From assembly GCA_944381615.1 (NCBI GenBank), contig CALWLT010000007.1:16251-80250 (forward strand): DNA of 64,000 nucleotides, in the 5' to 3' direction. The translations under genes were made by a program, and so were the position numbers. The notes under the pieces are model-generated. The model saw only the letters and a program-made list of their open reading frames with translations. It searched no databases and was not told the DNA's origin. This stretch comes from an uncultured Lachnospiraceae bacterium. GTDB lineage: Bacteria > Bacillota > Clostridia > Lachnospirales > Lachnospiraceae. Within the stretch, counting starts at the first letter, position 1. Each line of letters opens with the position of its first letter. Below, one piece after another: positions 1 through 8,393 of this stretch.

Positions 1-214
1 CAATGATAACCGCGCCCGGCTTCAGGATCCCCGCCGCCTCCGCATCCTCAATCATCTGCAGGCCCACGCGGTCCTTAGCGCTCCCGGCCGGATTAAAACT
101 TTCCAGCTTTACAAAGATCTCCGCCTCCGCGTTCTCTGCCGCCTCCAGCCGTCTGACACGCACCAGCGGCGTATGCCCGATCAGCGCTTCAATTCCCTCA
201 TAAATCCTGCCCAT
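1..214 (-). CDS. cysK: Cysteine synthase (O-acetylserine sulfhydrylase), N-terminal part, cut by window edge
   Basis: Only the first 71 codons are in the window. CysK is a PLP enzyme that makes L-cysteine from O-acetylserine and sulfide in the cytoplasm. The visible part has the family's N-terminal GHTPLVR segment (residues 13-19) and the NPAGSAKDR motif, whose Lys47 is the expected PLP Schiff-base lysine. The start is the ATG at 214, preceded by an AGGAG-type site. It overlaps the end of the shikimate kinase gene by 17 bp, so the two are translationally linked. The paralogue cystathionine beta-synthase cannot be excluded without the C-terminus. Confidence 0.85.
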   Translation of the reverse strand, partial: MGRIYEGIEALIGHTPLVRVRRLEAAENAEAEIFVKLESFNPAGSAKDRVGLQMIEDAEAAGILKPGAVII

Positions 215-755
215 CGCCCTTCTCCTTTTCCGTTCCCGCACCCAGGACAAACCCACGCGCCTCCATCAGAGCCCGCAGCTCGTCCACCACATCGCCCAGC
301 TCTTTTCCTTCTTCATCCACGGTCAGATCCGCGTAGCGCTCAAAATAAGGAGTCCGCTCGAGATACAGATCCCGCAGCGTCATCCCCTCCCGCAGCGCCA
401 CCCCGCGGTCCACCACATCGCCCAGCCGCCGTCTCAGCTCCTCGTAGCTGATCTTCAGATACACGATCAGGCTTATGGCGCGCAGATGCTCCATCGCCTC
501 TTTCCCGTAGATCACGCTCCCGCCCGGGGCGATGACCGCATGGTCCGCCTCGATCCGCGCGTTGATCCGGTTCTCAACGGCCAGAAACCCGTCCATCCCC
601 TTTTCGCGGATGATCTCCTTTAGCCGCTTTTTCTCCTCCTGCTGGATGATCAGATCCACATCCACAAACGAATATCCCAGCCGCTTGGCCAGCAGCACGC
701 CGGCCGTGCTCTTTCCGGCGGCCGGCATCCCTATCAGCGTAATGTTGTTTTTCAT
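198..755 (-). CDS. aroK: Shikimate kinase
   Basis: A 185-residue protein, the usual length for shikimate kinase, which phosphorylates shikimate at O3 in aromatic amino acid synthesis. Walker A is GMPAAGKST at residues 9-17. It is followed by the DVD shikimate-binding segment near residue 32, an APGGS loop in place of the usual GGG, and a C-terminal RTPYFERYADL segment like the family's R-x-x-Y-x-x-x-A lid region. The reading frame extends far upstream, but the ATG at 755 overlaps the stop of the flavin reductase gene (ATGA) and starts the conserved domain. It sits in a tight run with flavin reductase and cysK. Confidence 0.82.
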   Translation of the reverse strand: MKNNITLIGMPAAGKSTAGVLLAKRLGYSFVDVDLIIQQEEKKRLKEIIREKGMDGFLAVENRINARIEADHAVIAPGGSVIYGKEAMEHLRAISLIVYLKISYEELRRRLGDVVDRGVALREGMTLRDLYLERTPYFERYADLTVDEEGKELGDVVDELRALMEARGFVLGAGTEKEKGDGQDL

Positions 756-1447
756 TTCCGTCCTTTCCCGCGCCCCGGCCTCTGCGGCGTCCCGGACTTC
801 TTCCTCACACTGTAGCCGAAGGTGCCCAGAAGGCCGGACAGGCCGTAATAGCCGCCGTGCGACCAGGCGACCAGGCCCGCCCGGTCCAGCCGCAGCCGGC
901 CGTCTTCGTCTAACAGCGCCGGATCGATGTCCACGCACACGACCCGGGCCAGAAACATATGGTGCGATCCCAGTTCTTTTACTTCCGTTACCCGGCATTC
1001 GATGCCGACCGGGCTCTCCGCCACCAGCGGCGCCCCGATGTGAAAAGCCGGCACGGGAGAAAGCCCCGTGTCCTTCCATTTATCCGTGTCGCGTCCCGAG
1101 CGGACTCCGCAGTAATCCAGCGCCCGCGCCATCCGCTCCGTGGCCAGATTGATGGCAAACTCGCCGCGCTCTCTCAGAAGCCCGTAGGAGTAGCGCTCCG
1201 GCCGCACAGAAATATACACCATGGGCGGATTCGTACAGACCGTCCCCGTCCAGGCCACCGTAATCAGATTCCCGGATCCCGCGCCGTCCGCCACGGAAAC
1301 CAGCGCGGCCGGCACCGGATAAAGCATATTTCCCGGTTTCCAGCAGAGCCTGGCGTCCGCCGTCTCTTTCTTTTTCTGCCGATCCTTTTCCGGCGCGGCC
1401 GCATCCGTGCGCGGGCCCGCGCCGCCTTCCGTTCTCCTTCTGTTCAT
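752..1447 (-). CDS. Flavin reductase family protein (FMN-binding split barrel)
   Basis: A 231-residue protein of the flavoredoxin/flavin reductase-like family, which binds FMN in a split-barrel fold and often works as an electron-transfer or NAD(P)H:flavin oxidoreductase. Family marks are the WKPGNMLYPVPAALVS start (about residues 36-51), NLITVAWTGTVCTNPP, and VYISVRPERYSY. The first 35 residues are charged, low in complexity and outside the domain, so the real start could lie downstream of the ATG at 1447. The ribosome site there is weak. The stop overlaps the shikimate kinase start by 4 bp. Confidence 0.75.
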   Translation of the reverse strand: MNRRRTEGGAGPRTDAAAPEKDRQKKKETADARLCWKPGNMLYPVPAALVSVADGAGSGNLITVAWTGTVCTNPPMVYISVRPERYSYGLLRERGEFAINLATERMARALDYCGVRSGRDTDKWKDTGLSPVPAFHIGAPLVAESPVGIECRVTEVKELGSHHMFLARVVCVDIDPALLDEDGRLRLDRAGLVAWSHGGYYGLSGLLGTFGYSVRKKSGTPQRPGRGKGRK

Positions 1448-1467
1448 CTTGCCGTCCGTTTCTCTAC

Positions 1468-1743
1468 TCAGTCATTATCCGGGAGCAGCTTGATTCTGAC
1501 CATGATCTGCTTGATCAGACAGCCCTCGGCCGCCCGGATATCCTCCGGATGAGTCTGGGGCGGCAGCTCGCCGTCTTCCTCCAGCTCCACGCAGATCCAG
1601 TTGTAGGCCGCCTCCCTGGCGTTCTCCACCGCATCCTCCAGATCCGGCCCCTCGGCGCGGCAGCACTCCAGATCCGGAAACTCCGCCTCGTAGCCGGATC
1701 CGTCCTTCTTCGGCGTAAAAATTGCCGGGTATACAAATGTCAT
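1468..1743 (-). CDS. HicB-like antitoxin-fold protein without a HicA partner
   Basis: A 91-residue protein starting FVYPAIFTPKKDGSGYEAEFPDLECCRAEG, the standard HicB partial RNase-H fold with its YxAxFPDLxGC-like core. The C-terminal part (residues 60-91) has no clear DNA-binding domain. HicB normally neutralises the small mRNA interferase HicA from an adjacent gene. Neither neighbour encodes a HicA-sized double-stranded RNA-binding protein: upstream is the pyrophosphatase gene 11 bp away, downstream is flavin reductase. It is probably a solitary HicB-fold protein co-transcribed with the pyrophosphatase. The start is supported by GGAGAG 6 nt upstream. Confidence 0.7.
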   Translation of the reverse strand: MTFVYPAIFTPKKDGSGYEAEFPDLECCRAEGPDLEDAVENAREAAYNWICVELEEDGELPPQTHPEDIRAAEGCLIKQIMVRIKLLPDND

Positions 1744-1754
1744 ACGCTCTCTCC

Positions 1755-3422
1755 TTACTGCTCGATAGCCACCATCAGCCCCGGCACCAGCTGTTTCTTG
1801 CGCGATACCACGCCCGGCAGGCTGACGACGCCGCGGGACGTCTCGCCGCTCTCCAGGTTCAGATGGAAGGCGTCCACCACCATCTGCACGGAGCCCTGTC
1901 CCACGCAGAGCAGATCCGTCGATTCCTTCAGGATATTGGTCAGCATCAGGAACATCATATCCACCCGTTCCTCCGCCACCGCTTTCTCCATGTAGGAAAG
2001 CATCCGCTCCTGCAGGCCGGCCAGCTCCTGTGCGTTTAAAGACGTAATCTGGCCCACGCCGAACTGTACCTTCCCGGCGGAAAACGTTTTAAAATCCTGA
2101 TAAAAAATCTCCGCGTCGCTCTTGCCCTTTAACTTGCTGCCGGCCGCAAACATCCGGTTGGCCAGATCTTCGATGTCGACGTCCGCGATTTCTGCCAGCG
2201 CCAGCGCCGCCTCCTTATCCACCGACGTGCAGGTCGGCGAGCGGAACAGGAGCGTATCGGAAATGATGGCGCTGCAGAGCAGGCCGGCGATCTTCTTTTC
2301 GATCGCGATCCCCGATTCGTTGTACATCTGATAGATGATCGTCGCCGTGCAGCCCAGCGGCTGATTGCGGAAAAAGACGGGCGACATCGTCTCGACCGTC
2401 CCCAGGCGGTGGTGGTCAATGATCTCCAGGATATTGGCGTTCTCCACGCCGTCCACCGCCTGGCTGCGCTCGTTGTGATCCACCAGGATTACATTCTTTC
2501 CCCGTGCGCCGAGAAAATTCCGGCGGGAAATCATTCCCTTATATTTTCCATTCTTGTCCAGAATGGGGAAATCGCGGTGGCGTTTGCTGGCCATCACATC
2601 CTTGATATCGTCGATAAAATCCTCCGTCTCAAAGGTAATCAGGTGCTCCGTCTTCATAAAATAGCTGATCGGCATGCTCTGATTGATCAGGCGCGCCACC
2701 GTGTAGGTGTCGTACGGCGTCGTGATGACCGTGCAGCCGCGCTCCTGCGCCAGCTTCTTGATGGTCATGGACACCGCCGCGCCCTCGCAGACGACGATGC
2801 AGCCGGCTTCCATCTCGATCGCGCACAGCTGGGACTCATAGCGGTTGCCCAGGATGACCAGATCGTTTTTCTCAATGTAATTCTCCATCATATCCGGATT
2901 GGCCGCCGCAATCAGCACCTTTCCCGACCGGAAATAGGCGTTCTCATCGCCGATCAGCATGGTGCCCTCCAGCGTCTCAATGATATTGGCATACTGCGTG
3001 CGCGCCTTGGAAAGGATGCTGCTGTCATAGATATTCATGTAGGATCGCGTGATATCGCCGACGGTAATCAGCCCCTCCAGCACATTGTCCTCCGTCACGG
3101 CCGGGATCGTCACGACATTGGCGTCCTGCATCAGGTTCCAGGCCTTTTTCAGGGAAATATTGCGCTTGACGCCCTGCGTCTCCCGGATCTCGATGTCCTT
3201 TACCTGCGTCTTGACAGACGTAATCTCCTTCGGCGGATTTACTTTAAAATAATCCAGAACGAATTTCGTCTCGGAATTGATGTGTCCGGCGCGCGCCGGC
3301 ACATACGGCTCCCCCGTCTGAAGCTGCTTTAAATTGGCGTAGCAGATAGCCGAGCAGATGGAATCCGTATCCGGGTTTTTATGTCCGATTACTATCGTTT
3401 TCTTTGCTTTTTCAGCCGCCAT
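1755..3422 (-). CDS. Manganese-dependent inorganic pyrophosphatase with regulatory CBS and DRTGG domains
   Basis: A 555-residue family II pyrophosphatase that hydrolyses PPi to phosphate in the cytosol. The DHH domain opens with GHKNPDTDSICSAI (residues 13-26). CBS-type and DRTGG-type regulatory segments fill about residues 70-290. The DHH motif follows (IDHHRLG), then a C-terminal DHHA2 domain. Family members with this insert bind adenine nucleotides or diadenosine polyphosphates and are regulated by them. I chose the ATG at 3422 because AGGAGG lies just upstream; an in-frame ATG six codons earlier overlaps that site. The upstream region has 11-bp-spaced TTGTTCATAT repeats at 3463-3485. Confidence 0.88.
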   Translation of the reverse strand: MAAEKAKKTIVIGHKNPDTDSICSAICYANLKQLQTGEPYVPARAGHINSETKFVLDYFKVNPPKEITSVKTQVKDIEIRETQGVKRNISLKKAWNLMQDANVVTIPAVTEDNVLEGLITVGDITRSYMNIYDSSILSKARTQYANIIETLEGTMLIGDENAYFRSGKVLIAAANPDMMENYIEKNDLVILGNRYESQLCAIEMEAGCIVVCEGAAVSMTIKKLAQERGCTVITTPYDTYTVARLINQSMPISYFMKTEHLITFETEDFIDDIKDVMASKRHRDFPILDKNGKYKGMISRRNFLGARGKNVILVDHNERSQAVDGVENANILEIIDHHRLGTVETMSPVFFRNQPLGCTATIIYQMYNESGIAIEKKIAGLLCSAIISDTLLFRSPTCTSVDKEAALALAEIADVDIEDLANRMFAAGSKLKGKSDAEIFYQDFKTFSAGKVQFGVGQITSLNAQELAGLQERMLSYMEKAVAEERVDMMFLMLTNILKESTDLLCVGQGSVQMVVDAFHLNLESGETSRGVVSLPGVVSRKKQLVPGLMVAIEQ

Positions 3423-3564
3423 GGCTTCCTCCTCATCCAAATTGTTAAAATCTGTTTACTGTTTGTTCATATTTTGTTCATATCTCATTTTTATACTAAT
3501 AGCATAAAGAAATTCATTTTTTATTTCGATTTCTGGTAATTTTGCACATAGATTTTTCATAATT

Positions 3565-3590
3565 GCCCCGGGCGGTTTTCCGTTCGGGGC
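3565..3590. other. GC-rich nested hairpin
   Basis: The spacer between the pyrophosphatase and ROK genes holds a small stem: GCCCCG pairs with CGGGGC, and inside it CGG pairs with CCG around TTTT. There is no T-run on either side, so it is not a standard terminator. The rest of this 233-bp gap, from 3423 to 3655, is AT-rich promoter-like sequence next to the pyrophosphatase gene. Confidence 0.45.
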
Positions 3591-3655
3591 CTCCTCATGT
3601 CCGGCCGCCCGTCCCTGCCGCTCTTACCCGGCCCTGATACGAAACCGCCTTTCCG

Positions 3656-4600
3656 TCAGGAAAGGATCAGGCGCGCCGCGCCGTAAATCCCGGCGTCGTT
3701 TCCCAGCGTAGCCAGCGCAATTCCCGCTTTATTTTCCGAGATCGGCGTCAGCTTCCGGTACTGGCGCTCCACCATATCCGTCAGAAACGTCCCGGCACGG
3801 GAGACTCCGCCCCCGATTACAAAGATGTCCGGATCCACCGTCATGGTCACGATCGCCAGCGCCCAGCCCAGGTAATAGCTGACCGTCTCCATGACCTCCA
3901 GCGCCAGCGCGTCTCCCGCCTTCGCCGCATCCAGCACGTCCCGGGCCGTAATGGAATCCCCGAACCGGCGCATCAGCGAATCCGCCTGGCTGGCCGCCAT
4001 CGCGCGCCGCGCTTCCCTGGCGATCCCCGTCGCCGACGCCACCTGCTCCACGCAGCCGTGCCCGCCGCAGTTGCAGGCCTCCTTCTCGCCCTCGCGGATA
4101 TGGATGTGTCCAATCTCGCCGCCCAGCCCGTGGCTTCCGGCCACAATCTTCTGATCCAGGATCACGCCGCCGCCCACGCCGGTGCCCAGCGTAACCATGA
4201 CCAGATTGCGGTATCCTTTTCCGCCGCCCTGCCACATCTCGCCCAGCGCCGCCACATTGGCGTCGTTCGCGGAGCACACTTTCACGCCGTCCAGAAGGCC
4301 GCTCAGGATCTCCTGCGCATTCATATTGCGCCAGCCGAGATTCACGCAGAGTTCCACGAATCCGTCCGGGAGAACCGGCCCCGGAAGGCCCATTCCCACG
4401 CCCTCAATATCAGCGAGAGAAAGCTTCTCCTCCTCAAGCACGCGCCGAATGGACTGCGCCGTGTCCGGAAGAATAAAACGGCCGTTTTCCTCCTTCCGGC
4501 TCGGGATCTCCCATTTTCTCAAAAGCGTCCCCTGCGGCTCAAACAGGCCGATCTTGACGGTCGTTCCGCCCACGTCGACGCCGATACACTTCTTTTCCAT
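3656..4600 (-). CDS. ROK family sugar kinase (glucokinase type)
   Basis: A 314-residue ROK kinase. It has the N-terminal phosphate loop GVDVGGTTVKIGL (residues 6-18), the catalytic region SANDANVAALGE (about 105-116), GLGGEIGH, and the CNCGGHGCVE zinc-binding Cys motif typical of ROK proteins. There is no N-terminal helix-turn-helix, so it is an enzyme and not an Xyl repressor. Glucokinase is the commonest activity for this type in clostridia, but other hexoses are possible. The start at ATG 4600 has AGGAGG 7 nt upstream. The preceding in-frame codons look non-coding. Confidence 0.85.
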   Translation of the reverse strand: MEKKCIGVDVGGTTVKIGLFEPQGTLLRKWEIPSRKEENGRFILPDTAQSIRRVLEEEKLSLADIEGVGMGLPGPVLPDGFVELCVNLGWRNMNAQEILSGLLDGVKVCSANDANVAALGEMWQGGGKGYRNLVMVTLGTGVGGGVILDQKIVAGSHGLGGEIGHIHIREGEKEACNCGGHGCVEQVASATGIAREARRAMAASQADSLMRRFGDSITARDVLDAAKAGDALALEVMETVSYYLGWALAIVTMTVDPDIFVIGGGVSRAGTFLTDMVERQYRKLTPISENKAGIALATLGNDAGIYGAARLILS

Positions 4601-4720
4601 GGCATGCCTCCTCGCATTTGCTGGTTCCATTATAAAAGAAGCGGGAGCGTTTTGCAACGTCCCGCAGCGCAAAAAACCTCCGTCCGCCGGCCTTCCCGCC
4701 GGCAGACGAAACAGATCGAT

Positions 4721-5995
4721 TTATTTCAGCACCAGCTCCCGCATCCGGTCGGCGCCCGTCACGATCAGCGTATTAAAGCGGCCGCCGCGCGTGATGTGAG
4801 AAACCGTAAAGTCAAATTCGCCGGCAAAACGCTCCTTTCCCGACGTGCTGTAAATCCGGCAGGAGCGATCGTCATAGAGGAGAATGAAATCCCCCTCGAT
4901 GTCCAGCTGCTGCCAGGCATAGGTAAAACCGGCCGCAAACGCCAGGCTTCCGTCTGCCTTATAGACGCTCAGAAGGCTGTCGTACTCCCCCTGCGCGTGA
5001 TCCGTGACGACCGCCACGTACTCCGGCGACCAGGCAACGCCCTGAATTTCTCCTTCCACCGCCACCTGCGCCGTCAGCTCCGGGCTCGTCACATTTTCCA
5101 GCGAGAAAAAGAGCAGCTGGCTGTCCGAAAAGGCACAGGCGTGCGTCTCGTCCAGAAACCGGACCCGCGGACAGATGCTGTCGCCCAGCTCCTCAAAACC
5201 TCCGACCAGCCGATCCGGATAGCTCTTCCCGTACTCGGAAAAATTGTAAAACACGATCCGGTTTTTTAAAACTCCGTCGCTCAGATACAGATCCGACAGC
5301 ATGACCTGCGTCCCTTCCGGCGAGAGCGAAACGTCCATCAGATAACCGTTGCCCGATAAAACCGTCTTGATCGCCCAGTCCAGCTCGCTGCCGTCCTGCT
5401 TGAAAAACGTCACGTACGAGGCTGTGCTGTCCTCTACCAGCGCCGCCGTCACGCCGTGCGCCGAGACGCTGACCCGCAGGATCGGGAGAAGCGTCGTCGC
5501 CTCCCCCTGACAGCCCGTCTCATCGCAGATATAGATCGCGTTTCCCTGCTGATCCCCGATCGCCGCATAGCTGCCGTTCACGCTGCAGACCGGCGATTTC
5601 ATCTGATAGCTGATGGACCAGACCGCGTTGCCCGAGCGGTCCAGGTACGTCGCCCCGTCCCGCGAATATTTCAGAAGATTCTCGCCAAACTTCACGTACC
5701 GCGTAAAACTGCTTTCGCCGGAGGGAATCTCCTTCTCCCAGGATACCGTATACTGCGTGTACTGATGATTCTGTTTATAAAACAAAACGCCGCAGACGGC
5801 AGCGACGATGACAAAAACAAAAATCAGAACCAGACGGAGACGTCTGATGCGGGAATGCCGCTCGGCACGGCGGACGATCTCTTCCTCCGTCTCCCCGTGG
5901 CTCTCGCGCCGTCCTGCCTGCGCAGGCGGCTTCCCCGGCTCAATCATACGCCTCTTTAGCTGTCTCTTTTTCTGCTCCCGCTCGATGGAGTTCAT
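4721..5995 (-). CDS. DUF5711 family membrane-anchored beta-propeller-like protein
   Basis: About 424 residues. A basic cytoplasmic N-terminus (about residues 1-62) leads to one transmembrane helix, RLVLIFVFVIVAAVCGVLFY, near residues 64-83. The large extracytoplasmic part has repeating beta-strand motifs (YLDRSGNAVWSI, YAAIGDQQGNAIYI and similar) that suggest a propeller fold. This matches the DUF5711 family of clostridia, whose function is unknown. Both GTG 6004 and ATG 5995 could start it. I chose the ATG because the AAAGGG site is better spaced. The promoter region carries three ACACTA half-sites. Confidence 0.68.
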   Translation of the reverse strand: MNSIEREQKKRQLKRRMIEPGKPPAQAGRRESHGETEEEIVRRAERHSRIRRLRLVLIFVFVIVAAVCGVLFYKQNHQYTQYTVSWEKEIPSGESSFTRYVKFGENLLKYSRDGATYLDRSGNAVWSISYQMKSPVCSVNGSYAAIGDQQGNAIYICDETGCQGEATTLLPILRVSVSAHGVTAALVEDSTASYVTFFKQDGSELDWAIKTVLSGNGYLMDVSLSPEGTQVMLSDLYLSDGVLKNRIVFYNFSEYGKSYPDRLVGGFEELGDSICPRVRFLDETHACAFSDSQLLFFSLENVTSPELTAQVAVEGEIQGVAWSPEYVAVVTDHAQGEYDSLLSVYKADGSLAFAAGFTYAWQQLDIEGDFILLYDDRSCRIYSTSGKERFAGEFDFTVSHITRGGRFNTLIVTGADRMRELVLK

Positions 5996-6072
5996 TCTGC
6001 TCACCCTTTATCTCCCGTAGCCGCACTCCGCCGCCGCCCGGCATCCCATCACGCCAAAACGGCCGCTTCCTG

Positions 6073-6108
6073 TACACTAAACCCGATTATACACTATTTT
6101 TTAGTGTA
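6073..6108 (-). promoter_or_regulatory. Promoter with three TACACTA half-sites upstream of the DUF5711 gene
   Basis: A -10 element TATAAT (minus strand, 6086-6091) lies between TACACTAA at 6073-6080 and an inverted pair TACACTA (6090-6096) / TAGTGTA (6102-6108) with a 5-bp gap. No good -35 hexamer is visible. An inverted repeat that overlaps the -10 and reaches toward -35 would suit a repressor or activator, which I cannot name. Confidence 0.4.
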
Positions 6109-6122
6109 GCGCATTATCTTTT

Positions 6123-7610
6123 TTATTCCTGCGCCTGTCCCTGTGCTCCCGCTTTTGGGATTTCCGGCAGGATCAGCGTCTGTCCGGCGATAATCCGATC
6201 CGCATCGTCCAGCTCATTCAGCGCCCGGATCTCGTCCAGATAATCCAGATTCCCGTACAGCTTAAAACAGATTCCGAAAAGCGTCTCTCCCTCTCCGATC
6301 AGGTATGTATCGCCGGACGGCGGCATATCCCGCTGCAGTTCCGGCTCCGGCAGGACATACGGCTCCTTTGGCGCCCCGTCTCCCGCGCCTGCCGCTTCGC
6401 TTCCCGCGCCTTCTGCTCCGCTTTCCGTGTCTGCCGCACTGCTTCCCGTGTCCGCCGCACCGCTTTCCGTGTCCGCCGCACCCGCAGAGCCGTCTCCCGC
6501 GCCTGCCACTTCGCTTCCCGCGCCTGGCGCTTCGCTTCCCGTGTCCGCCGCACCGCTTTCCGTGTCTGCCGCACCCGCAGAGCCGTCTCCCGCGCCTGAC
6601 GCCTTACTTCCTGCGCCTGACGTTTTACTTCCCGTGCTTTCTGAATTACTTACCGGCGCGGCGGCCTCCCAGGCCGCCTCCGGATCCGCGCCCGTTTCTT
6701 CGCCGTCCGCCTCCGGAAACGCTTCTTCCGTTCCCCCCGTTCGTCCGGCCGCGGAAAGACCGGCGCGAATTTCCTCCACGATGGGAAGCCTCGCCGCGTT
6801 TTCCCTGCCTGCCTCTCCCGCTATCCCCTTGGGCAGCACCGATACCAGCACGCTCTCCATCTCCCGCATCTTCTGGTAATTATTAAAAAGCGTCACGCCC
6901 CCGGCCAGCACCGCCACGGCCAGGACGGCGCACAGCGTGCCCAGCGTGCGGATCGTTCCATAGCGCGAGGCGGCCTCCTGGCGCCGGGTCTCCATCCGGC
7001 TGCGGAAATCACGGACCACCTGATCGCCCGTCCCCGCCCCCGTCTCCACGCGGCGCGCGTCCTTGCGCTGAATCAGATAATCCTGCATCAGCTGGTTGCG
7101 CTCATAATAAATGCTGTAGCCGCGCAGGCGGTAAAAGCCGTCCTCCGAGGTTACATAAAACGCTTCTTCGCCGTCCGCCGCGCTGTTCAGATACATCAGC
7201 TGATTCTTTCCGCCAAAATACTGATTGTGCTGCCGCCAGTAATTCAGCGGGCTCAGCATACAGCCGGGAGGTCCGCACAAAAACCATCCCTGCACGGTCC
7301 TCTTTGGAAACGTCTCTTCCATTCGCTGGTACGCCTTCTTCCAGGCCGCCTCGGAAAACACCGGCTTCCCGCCCGGCGACACCTCCTCCATCTCCAGCGC
7401 TCCGTCCACAAACAGATACGGCACACCGTCGCAGATTTCCGAGGTCCCCAGAAGAAGGCCGATTCTCAGCTCCTGTCCCCCGGACGGAAAAAGACGTTTC
7501 AGGTATGTGTTGACGTAATCTTCCACATACAGCTTTACCACATCGTCCCGATCCCCGATCTGCCGGATGTTTTTCGGCAGCCTGGGACCGGAATTATAGG
7601 ATTCTCCCAT
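6123..7610 (-). CDS. Membrane protein with a repeat-rich linker and C-terminal LysM domain
   Basis: A 495-residue protein with four parts. The first is an N-terminal cytoplasmic domain (about 1-210) of unknown type. Then comes one transmembrane helix (about 226-245, TLCAVLAVAVLAGGVTLF). A long Ala/Gly/Ser/Asp/Glu linker follows (about 310-420). It is built of GAADTESG-like repeats that include a 31-residue duplication. Last is a LysM domain (about 435-485: YLIGEGETLFGICFKLYG ... IIAGQTLILPE) that should bind peptidoglycan. The layout suggests a sensor or anchor between cytoplasm and wall. The ATG has a GGGGTGAG site. Confidence 0.7.
   Translation of the reverse strand: MGESYNSGPRLPKNIRQIGDRDDVVKLYVEDYVNTYLKRLFPSGGQELRIGLLLGTSEICDGVPYLFVDGALEMEEVSPGGKPVFSEAAWKKAYQRMEETFPKRTVQGWFLCGPPGCMLSPLNYWRQHNQYFGGKNQLMYLNSAADGEEAFYVTSEDGFYRLRGYSIYYERNQLMQDYLIQRKDARRVETGAGTGDQVVRDFRSRMETRRQEAASRYGTIRTLGTLCAVLAVAVLAGGVTLFNNYQKMREMESVLVSVLPKGIAGEAGRENAARLPIVEEIRAGLSAAGRTGGTEEAFPEADGEETGADPEAAWEAAAPVSNSESTGSKTSGAGSKASGAGDGSAGAADTESGAADTGSEAPGAGSEVAGAGDGSAGAADTESGAADTGSSAADTESGAEGAGSEAAGAGDGAPKEPYVLPEPELQRDMPPSGDTYLIGEGETLFGICFKLYGNLDYLDEIRALNELDDADRIIAGQTLILPEIPKAGAQGQAQE
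6448..6608 (-). repeat. 93-bp direct repeat in the LysM protein linker
   Basis: The block starting at 6448 recurs at 6541 with only a few base changes, a period of 93 bp or 31 codons. Each copy contains the shorter GTGTCYGCCGCAC motif twice. The repeat keeps the reading frame, so copy-number change would alter linker length only. Confidence 0.75.
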
Positions 7611-7674
7611 GGACTCACCCCGCTATCATTTTAGAAATCTAAAAAAGCATAGCACAGGTTGTCCGAAAAACTTG

Positions 7675-8274
7675 TCAAACAGTGGCCGCGCTGTCGCATA
7701 ATTTTTCGACAAGGCAGATGCTGCGGCTGATGCAGTCCGCCATCCGCATAACCACAGAAAGGCGCACGCTCTGCAGCATCAGCGGATCATACGTCCCGCA
7801 GCTTCCCACAATCCCCGTGATAAAGAGATCGCCGACGGACCGCAGCTCCTTGCTTACGCCCAGCCCTGGCTTCAGCGCGCCGCGCCCCAGCGTCACATAG
7901 CCGACGTGCTCGCCGCGCCCTACCGACGCGTCGACCGCCACGACCAGCGCGTCCCGGTAACACACCCGGAGCACCTCCAGATAGTGGTCCAGATTCATCG
8001 CATGCACCGGCCGATCCAGCGTCCCGAACACGAGCGCGCCGGAAAGCCGGCTCTCCCTGAGCTTGTACCCGACAAGCGGCCCCAGGCTGTCCCCGGTCGA
8101 GCGATCCGTCCCGATGCACAGAAAAACGACGCTCTGTTTTTTCTTGCGCCTTGCCTCCTCCCGGATCAGCGTTTCCAGCCGTCCGGCAAATTCCCCGGCC
8201 GCCGAGCGCTGAAAGGAATTGTAATAATAGACCTCCCGGCTGTTCTGGAGTGCCTTTCGTTCCCATATTTTCAT
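7675..8274 (-). CDS. yyaC: Spore protease YyaC-like protein
   Basis: 199 residues, matching the YyaC family, which is related to the germination protease GPR fold and is found in endospore formers. Typical segments are VVFLCIGTDRSTGDSLGPLVGYKL (about 45-68), FGTLDRPVHAMNL (83-95) and VVAVDASVG. The substrate of YyaC is not established. The frame is open upstream, but ATG 8274 starts the family domain. A strong terminator of the neighbouring gene ends at 8360, so it must have its own promoter, probably near 8300 (TATAAT-like). Confidence 0.82.
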   Translation of the reverse strand: MKIWERKALQNSREVYYYNSFQRSAAGEFAGRLETLIREEARRKKKQSVVFLCIGTDRSTGDSLGPLVGYKLRESRLSGALVFGTLDRPVHAMNLDHYLEVLRVCYRDALVVAVDASVGRGEHVGYVTLGRGALKPGLGVSKELRSVGDLFITGIVGSCGTYDPLMLQSVRLSVVMRMADCISRSICLVEKLCDSAATV

Positions 8275-8359
8275 AAAACTACCGCCTGTCTGATTTTTTA
8301 TTCTATTATAGACAGCGGCCGTCCGAAATATGCAGGACCGCCTCCCCGCCGGGCGCGCC

Positions 8360-8393
8360 AAAAAAGCAGGGCCGCCTTAGCGGGCGGCCCTGC
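8360..8393 (-). terminator. Intrinsic terminator overlapping the stop codon of the coiled-coil gene
   Basis: An 11-bp stem GCAGGGCCGCC / GGCGGCCCTGC (8366-8376 and 8383-8393) is followed on the minus strand by six T residues (8365-8360). The TAA stop of the upstream gene lies in the 6-nt loop, so gene end and terminator coincide. Confidence 0.88.

Noticed and set aside
198..1079. A long 293-residue shikimate kinase
   Set aside because: The first 108 codons overlap the flavin reductase gene in another frame and have no domain; the ATG at 755 is correct.
1468..1743. HicAB toxin-antitoxin module
   Set aside because: No HicA-like gene in any frame nearby.
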